Below are positions 1 to 5,318 of a stretch of 5,878 nt of DNA, piece after piece (the stretch's first letter is position 1; the number at the start of each line of letters is the position of its first letter). Source of the DNA: Spirochaetes bacterium RIFOXYC1_FULL_54_7 (GTDB lineage Bacteria > Spirochaetota > Spirochaetia > Treponematales > UBA12059); assembly GCA_001830645.1 (NCBI GenBank), contig MIBM01000358.1, positions 1,926 to 7,803 on the forward strand. The letters are read 5' to 3'. Below the pieces are notes generated by a model, which was not told the DNA's origin, searched no databases, and saw only the letters and a program-made list of their open reading frames with translations. The translations under genes were made by a program, and so were the position numbers.

Positions 1-1
1 C

Positions 2-388
2 GTACTGCTTACGGTGCGCCCCGCCACTCTGTTCGCCGTGCGGGCCCGATGCATGGCCGCCTCTCTTGGCTGGCCTGATCTTGTACCATCAAGCGGGCTG
101 GTCGATCTGGTGGGCAGGCCGGTGAGCCTCCTTGGTGTGGCCACCGCAGGCAAGGATGTCATGGCGGCCAGTGGCCAGCTCATGTGCTTCCGGTCCTTTA
201 CCGACGAGTCAGGGGTCTTCGAGACCGTGCTTTTCCCTCAAGCCTATGCCCGGCTTATGCCGATCCTTGAAGGGAATAGCGCGTTCCTCCTGCTTGGGGT
301 TCCCAAGAACGATATGGGGGCGCTGGCCGTTCATGTTGATGACTTGGTGGCGCTCAACCGGGCGCCGCGATATCGGGGGCAGCATTGA
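2..388 (+). CDS. dnaE: DNA polymerase III alpha subunit, C-terminal end (partial)
   Basis: This is an open frame entering from the left edge and ending at TGA 386-388, leaving 128 residues of a longer protein. From about residue 38 to 115 it reads as the OB-fold that closes bacterial replicative polymerase alpha subunits. A GRPVSLLGV strand is followed by 'MCFRSFTDESGVFETVLFP', matching the family pattern of a hydrophobic strand, D-E-x-G, then E-x-x-x-F-P, and then 'LLLGV' and 'LAVHVDDL' strands. In DnaE this domain binds single-stranded template near the polymerase active site at the replication fork. The polymerase, PHP and palm domains would lie to the left, outside the window. The stop overlaps the start of the next gene, so the two are probably translated together. 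An error-prone DnaE2 paralogue cannot be excluded from this tail alone. Confidence 0.72.
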   Translation, partial: VLLTVRPATLFAVRARCMAASLGWPDLVPSSGLVDLVGRPVSLLGVATAGKDVMAASGQLMCFRSFTDESGVFETVLFPQAYARLMPILEGNSAFLLLGVPKNDMGALAVHVDDLVALNRAPRYRGQH

Positions 389-1281
389 AGATAGCCGTTA
401 CGGCTTCACCAGGCACCGTAGGGCTCGCAAAAGAACTCATACACTCACTGTCGGCCTCGGGCATAGGCAGTTACGGCCTTCAATTCAACGCTGGTTGGCA
501 AGGGCTCAAACGGTCACGGATAGACTCATACTTCAAGCCGGCAACCCATATATTGTGTGCCCTTGATGCAGAGACCCTTGAGACGCCCTGGTTTGCCTTC
601 GTAATAGGATATGCCAGGGGCCAGGGTAGACCCCTGTGCCTGTACCGGAAGGACGGCGACCTCAAACTACCGCCCTGGCTCTCCGACCTCCATGTACTGG
701 ACGATGGCGACGAGGCTGCCAACTATTACCTGGCCGAGCGCGTAGACTGGCTGGTCAGGGCCGAACTCAGACAGGCCAGAAGCACTCTCCTGGAACTCGG
801 TATCTCCTGGCATGCTGAATCCATGATTCAGTGTCTTCTGGATGGCGACACAAAGGCCGTTGGCCTGTTCCTGAAGTCCGGCTACCCTGTGGATCTACGG
901 GATAAACATGGTGTCCCCCTGCTGTGCCTGGCCGCCAGGGCCAAGAACCAGACTATGGTCGTTTTCCTGCTTGACCATCGCTGTGATATAGACATCAAGA
1001 GCGACGACCGTGGCTATACCGCCCTCATGGACGCCGCCCAGCAAGGTGACGAGGGCCTTCTCCACTATTTGTTGTCACGGGGTGCCAATCCCGACCTTCA
1101 GAGCAAGGATGGCCAGACCGCGTTGATTTTGAGTGTGGGCCGCAACGATGTGGCAATGTCCAGACTGCTGCTTGAAAGCGGCGCCGATCCCGACCTTCCG
1201 GACAAGCTTGGCCTTACAGCCAGGAAATATGCCAAACTATTCCATCATCCAGAGTTGTTGGCCCTCTTTGATGAACATTGA
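385..1281 (+). CDS. TIR/deoxyribosyltransferase-like domain fused to ankyrin repeats
   Basis: The protein has 298 residues and starts at TTG 385, which overlaps the TGA stop of the upstream gene (bases 385-388, TTGA). I chose this start because it opens directly on a Rossmann-type first strand (MKIAVTASPG), a GGGGG tract lies a few bases upstream, and the overlap gives translational coupling. Residues 1-125 look like a small alpha/beta domain of the TIR or nucleoside deoxyribosyltransferase type: strand 'THILCAL', then 'WFAFVIGYA', then 'RPLCLY'. The glutamate usual in the helix before GYA (or after the TIR tryptophan) is missing (F72, V73), so NAD or nucleoside hydrolysis is doubtful. Residues about 143-298 are four ankyrin repeats plus a capping partial repeat, with recognisable 'GYTALMDAAQQGD', 'LLSRGANPDLQSKDG' and 'LLLESGADPD' cores. 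No signal peptide or membrane segment is seen, so it is likely cytoplasmic and protein-binding. The ankyrin part is confident; the N-terminal assignment is inference. Confidence 0.8.
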   Translation: MKIAVTASPGTVGLAKELIHSLSASGIGSYGLQFNAGWQGLKRSRIDSYFKPATHILCALDAETLETPWFAFVIGYARGQGRPLCLYRKDGDLKLPPWLSDLHVLDDGDEAANYYLAERVDWLVRAELRQARSTLLELGISWHAESMIQCLLDGDTKAVGLFLKSGYPVDLRDKHGVPLLCLAARAKNQTMVVFLLDHRCDIDIKSDDRGYTALMDAAQQGDEGLLHYLLSRGANPDLQSKDGQTALILSVGRNDVAMSRLLLESGADPDLPDKLGLTARKYAKLFHHPELLALFDEH

Positions 1282-1322
1282 CGGCAGACAGTATCATTGC
1301 TGAACCCGGTGATGTCGGTATA

Positions 1323-1351
1323 TTGACACGAATGCCTGTTTTAAGTAAATT
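1323..1351 (+). promoter_or_regulatory. Sigma-70-type promoter for the tRNA genes
   Basis: TTGACA at 1323-1328 and TAAATT at 1346-1351 are separated by 17 bases, the optimal spacing for a housekeeping promoter. Transcription would begin near 1358, about 13 bases before the mature 5' end of tRNA-Gln, leaving a short leader for RNase P to remove. It probably drives both tRNA genes up to the terminator at 1596-1635. Confidence 0.7.
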
Positions 1352-1370
1352 GCATCGAAGCTTGGTACAT

Positions 1371-1441
1371 TCCCCGGTTGTGTAATGGTAGCACGGCAGA
1401 CTCTGGATCTGCTCGTGGGGGTTCAAATCCTCCCTGGGGAA
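1371..1441 (+). tRNA. tRNA-Gln(CTG)
   Basis: All four arms can be folded by eye. The acceptor is 1371-1377 with 1434-1440, starting with a T-A pair as is usual for glutamine tRNAs and with one G-T wobble. The D stem is 1380-1383 with 1391-1394. The anticodon stem is 1396-1400 with 1408-1412 around loop CTCTGGA, giving anticodon CTG, which reads CAG. The T stem is 1417-1421 with 1429-1433 around TTCAAAT. The discriminator is A1441 and CCA is not encoded, so it must be added after transcription. The gene is 71 bases long, follows the promoter at 1323-1351, and is probably co-transcribed with tRNA-Glu 83 bases downstream. Confidence 0.95.
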
Positions 1442-1524
1442 CTAAACAGGGAACCTGCTTTCCTGAAAGACATCAGACCGAACGTCCTGCCAATGACCGT
1501 AAACCCCCACAGTTTACCCTCAAA

Positions 1525-1596
1525 GGCCCCTTCGTCTATCGGTTAGGACAAAAGATTCTCAATCTTTAAAGAGGGGTTCGACTCCCCTAGGGGCTA
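1525..1596 (+). tRNA. tRNA-Glu(CTC), integration target
   Basis: The cloverleaf is complete. The acceptor is 1525-1531 with 1589-1595, ending in an unusual G1-U72 wobble. The D arm carries GGTTAGGAC. The anticodon stem AAAGA/TCTTT encloses TTCTCAA, giving anticodon CTC, which reads GAG only. The T arm is GGGG-TTCGACT-CCCC and the discriminator is A1596. CCA is not encoded. The last 20 or so bases recur downstream once inverted (1639-1657) and once direct (1759-1783), and a tyrosine recombinase follows. The gene is therefore a chromosomal attachment site whose 3' end may have been supplied by an integrated element. Confidence 0.95.
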
Positions 1597-1598
1597 AA
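1579..1598 (+). repeat. att-like direct repeat, copy 1 (inside tRNA-Glu)
   Basis: A 20-bp sequence covering part of the T arm, the 3' acceptor strand and two or three bases beyond the tRNA is repeated exactly at 1764-1783. Identity segments of this kind in a tRNA 3' end are the usual crossover sites of tyrosine recombinases. The palindromic centre CCCCTAGGGG comes from the tRNA T and acceptor strands. Confidence 0.85.
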
Positions 1599-1635
1599 CG
1601 AAAAAGATCCGGCTACCGCCGGGTCTTTTTCGTTT
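1596..1635 (+). terminator. Rho-independent terminator after the tRNAs
   Basis: An 18-bp near-perfect hairpin (1596-1613 pairing with 1618-1635, loop TACC, one G-T pair) has a GC-rich tip. The 3' arm contains TTTTT and ends TTT, and the matching A-run lies in the 5' arm, so it could also act on the opposite strand. It begins at the discriminator base of tRNA-Glu and would end the tRNA-Gln/tRNA-Glu transcript. Confidence 0.85.
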
Positions 1636-1638
1636 ATA

Positions 1639-1783
1639 AGCCCTAGGGGAGTCGAACGGGCAAAGCCCGCGCCGCGAATGCGGCGAAAATGCGCCATGGA
1701 AGGCGCCGACAGGGCTTTGCCCCGGCCCGGAAAGAGCGTGCAGGATGCACGCGATTGTAGGGGCGACTCCCCTAGGGGCTAAA
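1639..1783. repeat. Multi-hairpin unit bounded by inverted tRNA-Glu ends
   Basis: The left boundary 1639-1657 is the reverse complement of the tRNA-Glu 3' end with one C-G position lost. It pairs with the direct copy at the right (1639-1654 with 1764-1780, 16 bp and one bulged G). Nested inside are the 11-bp stem 1658-1668/1712-1722, a 6-bp hairpin with a GAAT loop at 1670-1685, a 5-bp hairpin at 1691-1706, and a perfect 7-bp hairpin with a 3-base loop at 1736-1752. The whole 142 bases can fold into a branched, clover-like shape. No reading frame is visible. It may be a MITE-like or REP-like element, a recombinase-binding att region, or a structured RNA; the sequence does not decide between these. 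Confidence 0.75.
1764..1783 (+). repeat. att-like direct repeat, copy 2
   Basis: This is an exact 20-bp copy of the tRNA-Glu 3' segment at 1579-1598. Similarity extends five bases further left (AGGGG at 1759-1763) if the two T residues of the T loop are taken as deleted. The copy lies 74 bases before the integrase reading frame. It is immediately followed by its own terminator hairpin, as a tRNA end would be. Confidence 0.85.
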
Positions 1784-1826
1784 AAACCTGCTGTAAGTAC
1801 TTACTACAGCAGGTTTTATTTTTTCT
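1783..1826 (+). terminator. Rho-independent terminator before the integrase
   Basis: A perfect 13-bp stem (1783-1795 with 1805-1817) is followed by TTTTATTTTTT, a classic intrinsic terminator. The loop region contains a 12-bp palindrome at 1793-1804 (GTAAGTACTTAC), so the tip can refold. Because it directly follows the second tRNA-Glu end copy, it may be the tRNA's original terminator, displaced when the 1597-1783 segment arrived. That history is inference. Confidence 0.85.
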
Positions 1827-1856
1827 CTCCTCGAAACACTTCTCAAAACCCACTTC

Positions 1857-2783
1857 ATGTACTACATTTTTACCATGGCAAGACCACCGAAAGAGATCAA
1901 ATTCAAGCTTGACCATGCATCAGGCCGGTTCATGGTCGCGTTTAGGGAAGCGCCGGAACGGTACCATATGACCCCTGAACAGGATCCTGAAAAAGCCCTG
2001 GTCTGGGGGCGCAGGAACAAGAACCGGTTGCTCGCTGAACCTGAAAAACGCTTGCTGATGAAAGATTTGGCCCAGGGATTCTTTGATCCAGACGGGGACT
2101 GGTACAAAGACCGGATAGCCAAAGGGCGGCGTATGACTACTTCGAGCCTTGGAATCCGGCAGGGGCACGTCGAAAACTACATTATTCCACTCCTGGGAGA
2201 GTATGATGTCCGGGAGATCATCGGCGATGATATAGACAAGGCTATACGAGAGGCCTCCCGTTATACAGCCAGGGATGGATCCGCAACTCCCAAGTTAGCC
2301 AAGCCGTTGACCAGGAGCAGCCGGACCAAGATCCTCTATTCAGTAAAGCTTATGTTTGACCGATGGGTGTCCCTCAAAATTGTGAATATCAATCCGACTG
2401 CCGGAATTATCAAGTATTCCAAGGATCCGGAGCGGCCAAGAGGAGCTTTAACCAGGGAGGTCCTGGTAGAACTGTTCCCTCCCTCCCATGGTGCGATGGT
2501 GCGGGTATGGGGCAATTCCATGTATGCAGCTCTCATGCTGACCCTCTATGATACCGGGACCCGGTCCGGGGAACCACGAGCGCTGCGCTGGAAGGATTAC
2601 TATCCGGACCGGGCATTCATCCCTATCCGTTCGGCCATCGATGGGAATACCGCCAACGAGGTCAAAGGAACAAAGGCCGGCAATGTGAAGCCCGGGTACC
2701 TGCAGGAACGTACCGTCCAGGAACTGGCTATCTGGCGGGCTAAAAGCCGCTTCAATGGTGATGACGATTTCATTTTACCGTGA
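1857..2783 (+). pseudogene. Tyrosine recombinase/integrase, N-terminal part (frameshifted)
   Basis: This frame of 308 residues holds the DNA-binding and first catalytic portions of a phage-type integrase. The N-terminal part (about 1-60) looks like an arm-binding or adaptor region. A SAM-like core-binding helix bundle follows (about 70-180, with 'GHVENYIIPLLGEYDVREI'). The catalytic domain opens with 'LYDTGTRSGEPRALRWKD', where R236 is the first catalytic arginine, and the beta-hairpin lysine is probably K273. Translation stops after '...GDDDFILP' at TGA 2781-2783, before the second half of the active site, which continues one frame back in the next entry. ATG 1857 and ATG 1875 (MARPPKEIK) are both possible starts; neither has a visible Shine-Dalgarno sequence. 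Its position beside the tRNA-Glu repeats marks it as the likely integrase of the island. On its own it cannot cut DNA because the nucleophilic tyrosine is absent. Confidence 0.85.
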
Positions 2784-3070
2784 TCGGGACCACCCCTGTA
2801 AGCAATGCGGCCATAGGACAGGCTTTCAAACGGGCATTGGAGCGGTTAGGCTATGATGCTACCTGGTGGACACCGTACTGGCTGCGGCACAGCTTTGTGA
2901 CCTATTCGCTGGAAGCCCTGGATGAAAGCGAAGTGGCAATGCTTGCAGGGCATTCGGTCCAGGTCTCCAGAAGTCAATACCAACATCCTGACGATGAGAC
3001 GCTTTATCGAAAAAGTGCTGGTGTTCGGGGTAAGTTGGTGAAAGCAAGGAAAGAAAAGTACACAGTGTAG
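2780..3070 (+). pseudogene. Tyrosine recombinase/integrase, C-terminal part
   Basis: These 96 residues continue the catalytic domain of the preceding frame. They include 'PYWLRHSF', the HxxR box with R36 as second catalytic arginine and tyrosine Y33 where histidine is usual. They also include 'LAGHS' (H58) and 'SRSQYQHPD' with Y67 the expected nucleophile, followed by a basic tail. The frame is -1 relative to the upstream part, and the GTG at 2780 overlaps the upstream stop as GTGA. The simplest history is loss of one base in the T-run 2773-2776. Restoring a fifth T would read on as '...DDFIFTVIGTTPVSN', which fits the family. GTGA coupling that makes a separate small protein, or a sequencing error, are less likely alternatives. 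No good -1 slippery heptamer is present. Confidence 0.82.
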
Positions 3071-3183
3071 ATTCTGTCTAGTGCCTTGGTTTATCTTACT
3101 AAACCTCCTGACATGTGGGTATAGCCTAGGCTGAAGGATTTAATTCTACCAAGGCTGGTAAAAAATAAAGAAGCAAGGTTTGC

Positions 3184-3223
3184 ATGTTGACATATTGCAT
3201 TAAATACCGTAAAATGTTGACAT
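3184..3223. promoter_or_regulatory. Paired ATGTTGACAT repeats, candidate operator
   Basis: The 10-bp sequence ATGTTGACAT occurs at 3184-3193, over the -35 box, and again at 3214-3223, over the end of the -10 box, the start site and the ATG. The centres are 30 bp apart, about three helical turns. Each copy is a near palindrome (ATGT-TG-ACAT). Two dimers on the same DNA face would block the promoter. The XRE-type regulator encoded two genes downstream is the natural candidate to bind here and repress its own operon; this is inference from layout. Confidence 0.6.
3187..3215 (+). promoter_or_regulatory. Strong promoter, predicted leaderless start
   Basis: TTGACA at 3187-3192 and TAAAAT at 3210-3215 are separated by exactly 17 bases, close to the sigma-70 consensus. 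The ATG at 3222 is seven bases past the -10 box, where transcription should begin, so the mRNA would start at or next to its start codon. No Shine-Dalgarno sequence precedes that ATG, which supports the leaderless reading. Confidence 0.75.
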
Positions 3224-3818
3224 GAAAATAGAAAGTTTTTTGGGTAAAACCATTGTCACAGCCATCCGTGACGCTATCGTGCAGGGACTTGCAGCCGCTG
3301 AGATTGAGATGTGCTCAAACCAAGGATACGATACTGGTATAGGACGGGATCATCGAGCTCGATGTCGTAGTCGTCTCGTGGAAAACGCTCTATATCAGAT
3401 GTGTGGTGTGCAAAGAAACCTAGGACTAAAAGCCAGCGATGTGCGGTCCCAAGGTGTCAATAAGCTTTTTATACAGAAGTCGGGTTTCAATATGTTGCCT
3501 GTTCAAGCTCCAGACCGACGTGGATATCTGGAGCAGCCCTTATATCAATCGGATTATCGATCGTCCAATCCCTCTCGACAGCTTCCCCTGTTCAATGAAG
3601 TATCAGGCCATGATCTTCCCGTCTTTTTTAGAATTGAATATGGTGTAGATGAGTTAGGTTCCTTCGCAAGTATAACAATCCCAGATTCCAATGGTGGACT
3701 CTATGCATCCTTGATTCTTGATCTTTCTGTGGCAGTCCGGAATGCCCAGGTTGAGGATGAGAAGATTCCGCAGCCGAAATTCGGAAGAAAGAAAGAGCTT
3801 CGAACCAACGAGGCATGA
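3222..3818 (+). CDS. Unrecognised protein paired with an XRE-ImmA/IrrE gene
   Basis: This is a 198-residue protein I cannot assign to a named family. The start at ATG 3222 is fixed by the promoter immediately upstream. Residues 1-30 look helical (MKIESFLGKTIVTAIRDAI). A cluster of basic residues follows (about 42-52, RDHRARCRSRL), then 'RLVENALYQMCG'. A central stretch rich in polar and aromatic residues (about 95-125) contains 'DRRGYLEQPLYQSDYRSS'. The C-terminal half carries strand-like segments ('PVFFRIEY', 'SFASITI', 'YASLILDLSV') and ends in a charged tail (about 175-198). There is no signal peptide or membrane helix. It ends three bases before the start of the peptidase gene, so the two are one operon and should act together. 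By analogy with gene pairs containing ImmA/IrrE peptidases, it could be a toxin, a defence effector or a proteolysis substrate; nothing in the sequence decides this. Base composition is AT-richer than the left flank. Confidence 0.75.
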   Translation: MKIESFLGKTIVTAIRDAIVQGLAAAEIEMCSNQGYDTGIGRDHRARCRSRLVENALYQMCGVQRNLGLKASDVRSQGVNKLFIQKSGFNMLPVQAPDRRGYLEQPLYQSDYRSSNPSRQLPLFNEVSGHDLPVFFRIEYGVDELGSFASITIPDSNGGLYASLILDLSVAVRNAQVEDEKIPQPKFGRKKELRTNEA

Positions 3819-3820
3819 CA

Positions 3821-4957
3821 ATGGATATAGTTTCTTTTGAAGGTGCACGGCTAACCGAAGCGCGTCGTGCGCGTAATATTTCCATGCGTTCTCTTGGTGA
3901 AAGCGTCGAAATCACCGGGGCTTCGATTTCTGCGTATGAAAAGGGTATCCGATCTCCCGGCCCTGATGTGGTACTCGCTCTCAGTAGAATTCTACGAGTC
4001 CCAGTTGCCTACTTTCGATCACCACGGCCTAATGTTGAACCTCGGGAGAATTCATTAAGCTACCGGCGTTTGAAAAGGATGACCCTTTCGGCTCTTGAAC
4101 AGGTAGAACAGTTTGAGACTTGGTTTGCTGAATTGTATACCCTAGTAGGGAGATATATTGAGTTCCCAGAAACGAACATGCTTGAAGTAGAGGATTTCCA
4201 TGCTCTTACCCTTGATGATATAGAGATGCTAGCACTGGATCTTCGAAAGCATTGGGGATTGGGACTGGGTCCGATACCAAATCTGATGGCGCTGTGTGAA
4301 GCAATGGGAATTATTATCGGCCGGATTGGAATGTCCAAGGATACAAGCGGAGCATCCTGCTGGAGAGCAGGAAAACCTTTTGTCCTATTACCTTCTCCAC
4401 CGCGGGATGCAAGTTCTTGTCGATTTCGTTTCAGCCTGGCACATGAATTAGGGCATCTGATGCTGCATCGTCTTTCATCTTCCGATGATTTTGAACCTTC
4501 GAACCCTGCTTGTGAATTGATGGAAACCCAGGCTAACAGATTTGCAGGTGCATTCCTATTTCCTGCAAAATCCTATGTTCAGGAGGTATTTAAGATAGCC
4601 CCAGAAGCGCTCCTATCTACCAAACGTCGATGGAAACTATCTCTTGCTGCGATAGTACATCGGGGGAAAGACTTGGGTATATTCAGTTCTGATCAGGAAT
4701 CATATTTCTATCTAAGGTTAATAGAACGCTACGGCCCTAAAGCTAGAACTCATGAGCCCCTCGATTCCGAATTGCCGGTAGAAAACCCAAGCTTATTTAA
4801 ACAGGCTTTTGCCTTGCTAGAAAGTACAGGTGAATACTCCTCGTTGCGGTGCTTTGAAGAGGCCTCTTTAGACGCTGCTGACTTCTCCACACTCACAGGT
4901 GTGACTATCACTAAGACACCATCTATTCTAGAATTCAGGCCAAAAATACGTGAATAA
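3821..4957 (+). CDS. XRE-family HTH regulator with ImmA/IrrE metallopeptidase domain
   Basis: The protein has 378 residues from ATG 3821. I prefer this start because GAGG (3810-3813) lies seven bases upstream; ATG 3815, which overlaps the previous stop as ATGA, would leave only one base. Residues about 7-65 form a Cro/C1-type helix-turn-helix ('GARLTEARRARNISMRSLGE', 'ITGASISAYEKGIRSPGPD', 'LSRILRVPVAYF'). Residues about 130-260 form an ImmA/IrrE (COG2856-type) domain with the zinc motif HELGH at 208-212 and the downstream helix 'ETQANRFAGAFLFP', where E235 is the probable third ligand. The C-terminal 120 residues are a less conserved helical region ending in a short strand-rich tail. Known members cleave repressors in response to a signal (ImmA in ICEBs1, IrrE in Deinococcus), and fused forms combine DNA binding and cleavage. 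Here it probably controls the promoter at 3187-3215 and the upstream 198-residue partner. All visible active-site residues are present. Confidence 0.93.
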   Translation: MDIVSFEGARLTEARRARNISMRSLGESVEITGASISAYEKGIRSPGPDVVLALSRILRVPVAYFRSPRPNVEPRENSLSYRRLKRMTLSALEQVEQFETWFAELYTLVGRYIEFPETNMLEVEDFHALTLDDIEMLALDLRKHWGLGLGPIPNLMALCEAMGIIIGRIGMSKDTSGASCWRAGKPFVLLPSPPRDASSCRFRFSLAHELGHLMLHRLSSSDDFEPSNPACELMETQANRFAGAFLFPAKSYVQEVFKIAPEALLSTKRRWKLSLAAIVHRGKDLGIFSSDQESYFYLRLIERYGPKARTHEPLDSELPVENPSLFKQAFALLESTGEYSSLRCFEEASLDAADFSTLTGVTITKTPSILEFRPKIRE

Positions 4958-5104
4958 ATGTTTTTGATAGAAAAACCGATTTCCGCTAATTGGAAAATAA
5001 AAGTGAAGGCAATCATAACGCATCCGCTGGATGGTAGAAAGATAAGCTTGAATACTGCATATGGTAGAGGTAGATATGGACATACTCACCATGTTGTTGT
5101 ATAA
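4958..5104 (+). CDS. Possible 48-residue protein after the peptidase gene
   Basis: The ATG follows the TAA stop of the peptidase gene with no gap (TAAATG), an arrangement that allows reinitiation, although no Shine-Dalgarno sequence is present. The product has a basic, strand-like composition: 'MFLIEKPISANWKIKVKAI', then 'THPLDGRKISLNTAYG', then 'YGHTHHVVV'. The G-H-T-H-H end is distinctive but I do not recognise the family. It could be a third member of the operon, the start of a gene shortened by later rearrangement near the insertion sequence, or a chance frame. Existence as a real gene is uncertain. Confidence 0.4.
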   Translation: MFLIEKPISANWKIKVKAIITHPLDGRKISLNTAYGRGRYGHTHHVVV

Positions 5105-5142
5105 AGAATATTGCTGTTGGGCTCCGTAGGAGAAAAACGGCA

Positions 5143-5175
5143 ACGCCCCAAGTCGTTAGTAGCGACTCAGGGCGT
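5143..5175 (+). other. Imperfect hairpin between the cargo genes and the IS
   Basis: ACGCCC (5143-5148) pairs with GGGCGT (5170-5175) and AGTCG (5151-5155) with CGACT (5163-5167), across a CA/CA internal mismatch and a 7-base loop. No T-run follows, so it is not a typical intrinsic terminator. A competing pairing exists just upstream (5117-5121 with 5147-5151, and CCGT 5124-5127 with ACGG 5137-5140). It may end or stabilise the operon mRNA. The rest of 5105-5270 shows no gene. Confidence 0.4.
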
Positions 5176-5318
5176 CAATACAGGGTGCAAAACCTTGATT
5201 TACTGCGCGCTAAAACACTACATCAGTTTCTCTTCCATGTCAATCAGTTTTTGCCCCTTTTTTAGGGGGGGTGAACAGTACAATTAAATGTCCGCCGAAA
5301 CGCGGAATAAAAAAGAAA

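Noticed and set aside
1378..1569. Plus-strand frame of 63 residues over the tRNA genes
   Set aside because: It runs through both tRNA genes and is explained by them.
1639..1783. CRISPR array or retron at the dense repeats
   Set aside because: There are no regularly spaced identical repeats with unique spacers and no reverse transcriptase gene; the pairing is nested inverted repeats of tRNA origin.
2771..2783. Programmed -1 frameshift in the integrase
   Set aside because: The bases around ATT TTA CCG TGA do not form an X-XXY-YYZ heptamer in the zero frame and no clear downstream stimulatory structure was seen; a lost base is simpler.
3123..3132. Perfect 10-bp palindrome AGCCTAGGCT resembling the CCTAGG centre of the att core
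   Set aside because: Only the short palindromic centre is shared and no flanking tRNA-derived sequence matches, so a further att site is not supported.
3147..3160. Small hairpin TACCA/TGGTA as a terminator for the integrase
   Set aside because: The stem is only 5 bp and is followed by an A-run rather than a T-run on the plus strand; on the minus strand no T-run follows either.
3628..3915. Minus-strand frame of 95 residues across the 198-aa and peptidase gene junction, and similar minus-strand frames across the window
   Set aside because: They lie opposite well-supported plus-strand genes, have no ribosome binding site and show no recognisable motifs.
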